64,000 nucleotides of DNA from Gracilibacillus timonensis (GTDB lineage Bacteria; Bacillota; Bacilli; Bacillales; Amphibacillaceae). A model generated the notes under the pieces. It was not told the origin of the DNA, did no database searches, and was given only the letters and a program-made list of their open reading frames with translations. The stretch covers positions 930,001 through 994,000 of the forward strand of contig NZ_FLKH01000012.1 of the NCBI RefSeq assembly GCF_900086715.1. Reading direction: 5' to 3'. The position numbers and the translations under genes were made by a program. Positions 61,500 to 64,000 of this stretch are shown here, in pieces (within the stretch, counting starts at the first letter, position 1; each line of letters starts with the position of its first letter).

Positions 61500-62565
61500 G
61501 AAAAACCGGGCATAATTCGCCCGGTCCTATACCGACCACTCAAAGTAGCCAGACTATTTATTCCACAAAGTAAAGTTGATTGTTTGTCAGTGCTAGGAAA
61601 CGCTCCGAAAATAGGTTCCGCTTCGATGCACAGGACGTGCAAGTGCAGGCGTGGCGATTGACGTCGTGATCTTAGCCTGCGAACCTTCATGTCAAGGCTC
61701 AGCCTCCTCGTCAGCAAAGATCGCTTCCTGCGGGGTCTTCACACTGCACTATTCTAAGGCTTTCTACAAGCGTCAAAAACTAGACAACTTCCCGACAGCG
61801 CCTTACGATAAAGAAGACTTGCTGATTGGCGAAGACAGAAGCTTAGTCGCCCTTTCATCGGCTAAAATCGGTCACGTCCTGTGACCAACGCCGATACTTG
61901 AACGTCCTGTTCATCGTGCCCTTGGGCGAAAGTCATCATCGGTTCGTCCCTCACCGTGATTCCTTTATCTCAGTCGCTTCGGTCCAGTTGTTACGTTTTT
62001 ACCCGACGCTTTCCGCCTTTCTTACAGGAGTCTTCACCTATTTCCTCCGCTGGGTAGTAGGACTACAATCAAATGACTGCTAGGATGTAGAATTCTAGAC
62101 ACCATTATCATGCTAGATAAACTTGTTCAGAGCATGATTCGATCCTACATTATGGTTTTTATAAATGAAAGAACCATTTTGTAGCGTGATCCATACGGAG
62201 TCGAAAAATCAGTTGACGATTTTCTCCTTTTATTACAACACTGGCTTGATACCTAGAATGCTTCATCCTTGCAGTAACAACCATTGTTGTACGTATATAT
62301 AGCGGAGGGAATATGCGGAGACTCCTGTGGGACCAGGACGAGCTGAAGATCCACTTGTAAAAGTGCTCTTCTTTTGCAAGTTAGCTGAAGCCGGCCCCAC
62401 GGAAAGCGCAGCATATTCCCGCAGCGCTTGCTTTGCACAGATAAAACGATCAAACTTACCACTCCAGAAAGTGGTCTACTTTACATCATCCATCTTATCG
62501 GTACTCTCGTTCATTCAAGGTCAAAATCATTCCAAGTCCTACTATACCAAGGATTTTATGCTTTT
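61500..62565. repeat. Dispersed modular repeat, long copy B
   Basis: About 1050 bases without a supported gene between nth and ponA. Left edge: AAAAACCGGG...CCCGGT hairpin (61501-61526). Modules: GTCAGTGCTAGGAAACGCTC (61586-61605), GATGCACAGGACGTGCAAGT (61625-61644), GACTACAATCAAATGACTGC (62062-62081), TGCAGTAACAACCATTGTTG (62270-62289), GCTGAAGATCCACTT (62342-62356), GTTAGCTGAAGCCGGCC (62380-62396), AAAACGATCAAACTTACC, then end module CTACTTTACATCATCCATCT (62473-62492) and outer arm to CCAAGGATTTTATG. Most modules also occur in copy A in reverse order. Parts near 61600-62050 are visibly more GC-rich than the chromosome. Confidence 0.85.
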
Positions 62566-62577
62566 TTTAGAAAAGAA

Positions 62578-62611
62578 GCAAGATGGATGCTAAAGTCCAT
62601 CTTGCTTTTTG
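62578..62611. terminator. Intrinsic terminator at the 3' end of ponA (bidirectional)
   Basis: GCAAGATGGA (62578-62587) and TCCATCTTGC (62596-62605) form the stem. The plus side has TTTTTGCTT, and the minus side reads into TTCTTTTCTAAAAAAAG. Confidence 0.85.
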
Positions 62612-62612
62612 C

Positions 62613-64000
62613 TTATTCTTCTGAGGATTCATCAACTACGTTTCCTTGCTGCTCTTGCTCTCCATCTCCAGTGTTTTCTTGCTCATCCTCAGAATTGTCA
62701 TTATTCTCTTGTTCTTGCTGTTGGTTATCGCCTTCTTGCTCACCTTGGTCATCACCGTTATTCTCTCCGCCATTTCCTTCACCTGAATTATCACCGCCGG
62801 AATTATCCTCTTCCGGAGGACTTTCGTCGCCTTCGTCAGGTGGAGTAGGCTCTTCTTCATTGCCTTCCTCAGGTTCTTCCTCCTCAGGGGCATCAGTTGC
62901 GACCTGTACGCTGGCAGAAGGACCTCTCGTATTATCTAATACAGGCGTCACATGGATGGTGTAGGTTGTATTCAATTCCAACTGTGTAATATTCACGGAT
63001 TGCTGACTTGTTGTGAATTCATCTACATTTTCCCCACCTTGCTGCACGCTAACCTCAAATTCAACGGCTTCTTCATGATCATACTGCCAGCTAATCATAG
63101 CAGAGCGATTATCCGGATTAAAGGATTGCTGTAATTGACTGACAGCAGGTAATTCCTCTGTCTCCTCATCCTCCACCGTCACCGTTGTGGTAGCTGCTTC
63201 ACTTTCCATTTCATCATTTTGTGCAATGACCTCAATGGTATAAGTTTCTCCTCTTTCTACATTGGAGATTTCCACTTGATTGTTCGATGTGGTGGTTAGT
63301 TCTTCGACGTCTCCATCAGTTCCAGCAGAAACCCTGAATTCCACATCACTGTCATCATGATCCCAGCTGGCAGTGATTTTATCCTCTTCTTCGGAGTACT
63401 CTGCACTTAAACCAGAGACAGGATCAAGCTCGTCAAACTTCTCGGAAATAGCACCAGAATCTGGCTCGGTTCCTTTAACGAAAAGCTCGGTTACTATTTG
63501 TGAGCTAGGCGTATAGCTACTTGGCCGTTTGGCTGGGTTAGAGCCATCTTCTACCTCGACTTCCACAACGGAGTCGGGGCGGCTAAAGTCTTGTGTTTCA
63601 ATATTTTCGGATAAGAATGTCATCGTATCCTTAAATAAATATTTCGCTATATTGGTGTCTTCAATAGCCTTCCGTTCGTCATATCCTGTCCAAACAGAAA
63701 CGGTATAGTTCGTTGTATAGCCAACAAACCATGAATCTGGGCTTCCAGGTTCGTCTTGTAAGTTGGTGGTTCCTGTTTTACCTGCTACCGGTAAACCGGA
63801 AATATTGGCCGCCGTTCCTGTACCACTTTCGACAACGGTTTTTAACATATCGGTAACCATATATGCCGTATAATCCGACATCGCGATTTCTTCTTCGGAT
63901 TGCAGTTCTTCGGTGCTTTCATCCGGATACGTAATACTGGTTACAGAATAAGGTTCATGGTAAATTCCTTCGTTACCAAATGCCCCGTACGCACCAGCCA
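62613..64000 (-). CDS. ponA: Penicillin-binding protein 1A/1B, C-terminal part (5' partial)
   Basis: The last 461 residues of a class A penicillin-binding protein; the start lies beyond the window. The end of the transpeptidase domain is visible with the KTGTTN motif and PDSWFVGYTTNYTVSVWTGYD. Two fibronectin type III-like domains follow (KITASWDHDDSDVEFRVSA... and AMISWQYDHEEAVEFEVSV...). The tail of about 90 residues is very acidic and rich in Gly, Asn, Gln and Pro and lies outside the membrane. B. subtilis PonA has one such FN3 and a Gly/Asn-rich tail. It is convergent to nth, with recU expected upstream. Confidence 0.94.
   Translation of the reverse strand, partial: AGAYGAFGNEGIYHEPYSVTSITYPDESTEELQSEEEIAMSDYTAYMVTDMLKTVVESGTGTAANISGLPVAGKTGTTNLQDEPGSPDSWFVGYTTNYTVSVWTGYDERKAIEDTNIAKYLFKDTMTFLSENIETQDFSRPDSVVEVEVEDGSNPAKRPSSYTPSSQIVTELFVKGTEPDSGAISEKFDELDPVSGLSAEYSEEEDKITASWDHDDSDVEFRVSAGTDGDVEELTTTSNNQVEISNVERGETYTIEVIAQNDEMESEAATTTVTVEDEETEELPAVSQLQQSFNPDNRSAMISWQYDHEEAVEFEVSVQQGGENVDEFTTSQQSVNITQLELNTTYTIHVTPVLDNTRGPSASVQVATDAPEEEEPEEGNEEEPTPPDEGDESPPEEDNSGGDNSGEGNGGENNGDDQGEQEGDNQQQEQENNDNSEDEQENTGDGEQEQQGNVVDESSEE

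Noticed and set aside
61651-62083. Two ORFs (77 and 61 codons) in repeat copy B
   Set aside because: They lie in GC-rich non-coding repeat sequence without SD or family resemblance. Long frames are expected by chance in GC-richer DNA.
62428-62964. Ser/Pro/Cys-rich ORF of 178 codons opposite the end of ponA
   Set aside because: It is the antisense shadow of the acidic low-complexity tail of PonA. It has no SD and starts inside the repeat.

Overview
The window is a chromosomal core segment of a low-GC, endospore-forming member of the Bacillaceae. The evidence is spoIVA, sleB/ypeB, prsW, spoVIF and the YIEGIA pair, bacillithiol genes, a menaquinol:cytochrome c reductase (qcrABC), heptaprenyl diphosphate synthase with menG (menaquinone-7), and gene order that follows the Bacillus subtilis fer to ponA region almost gene for gene. 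A Gracilibacillus-like or related moderately halophilic genus is a guess. There are no tRNA, rRNA, CRISPR or transposase genes.

Layout. 1-1500: 3' end of resD, then a cobalamin riboswitch driving a DUF4430 lipoprotein and an ECF S component (probable B12 uptake). 1690-5490: fer, ypbB, recQ/recS, ypbD and a stump of ypbE. 5500-8350: a truncated methyltransferase and a large catalase with altered active-site residues, at the place where B. subtilis has ypbFGH-gudB. 8356-16650: ypdA, prsW, sleB-ypeB, ypfA, cmk-plsC-rpsA homologue. 17560-25500: yphA, YIEGIA and its capping subunit, der, gpsA, spoVIF, yphE, yphF, spoIVA. 26030-27190: an island with a DUF899 gene and a small inverted-repeat element. 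27586-31890: hbs, hepS-menG-hepT, ndk, cheR. 32024-38355: aroC-aroB-aroH-hisC-tyrA-aroA, with no trp operon inside. 38901-43907: ypiA, ypiB, ypiF, qcrABC. 44092-52497: ypjA, ypjB, ypjD, dapB, mgsA, bshA, cca, birA, panBCD. 52664-61419: dinG, a degenerate secreted MBL-fold protein, ypmA, ypmB, aspB, asnS, dnaD, nth. 62613-64000: 3' part of ponA on the minus strand.

Most genes are housekeeping genes: shikimate/aromatic and histidine biosynthesis, quinone synthesis and bc-complex respiration, pantothenate, lysine/cell wall, DNA repair and replication, and sporulation/germination.

The most unusual content is a family of modular intergenic repeats with terminal inverted repeats. At least eight loci between 8 kb and 62.6 kb share short modules in different combinations, from about 130 to 1050 bp, with no transposase. 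Other points of interest are the catalase lacking the distal-pocket Asn pair, the metal-site-less ComEC-like protein, an apparent ATC start for ypmA, mutually exclusive pairings in the B12 riboswitch expression platform, and lineage-specific absences (trp/mtrAB, bshB1, ypoC, resE, LysM part of ypbE).
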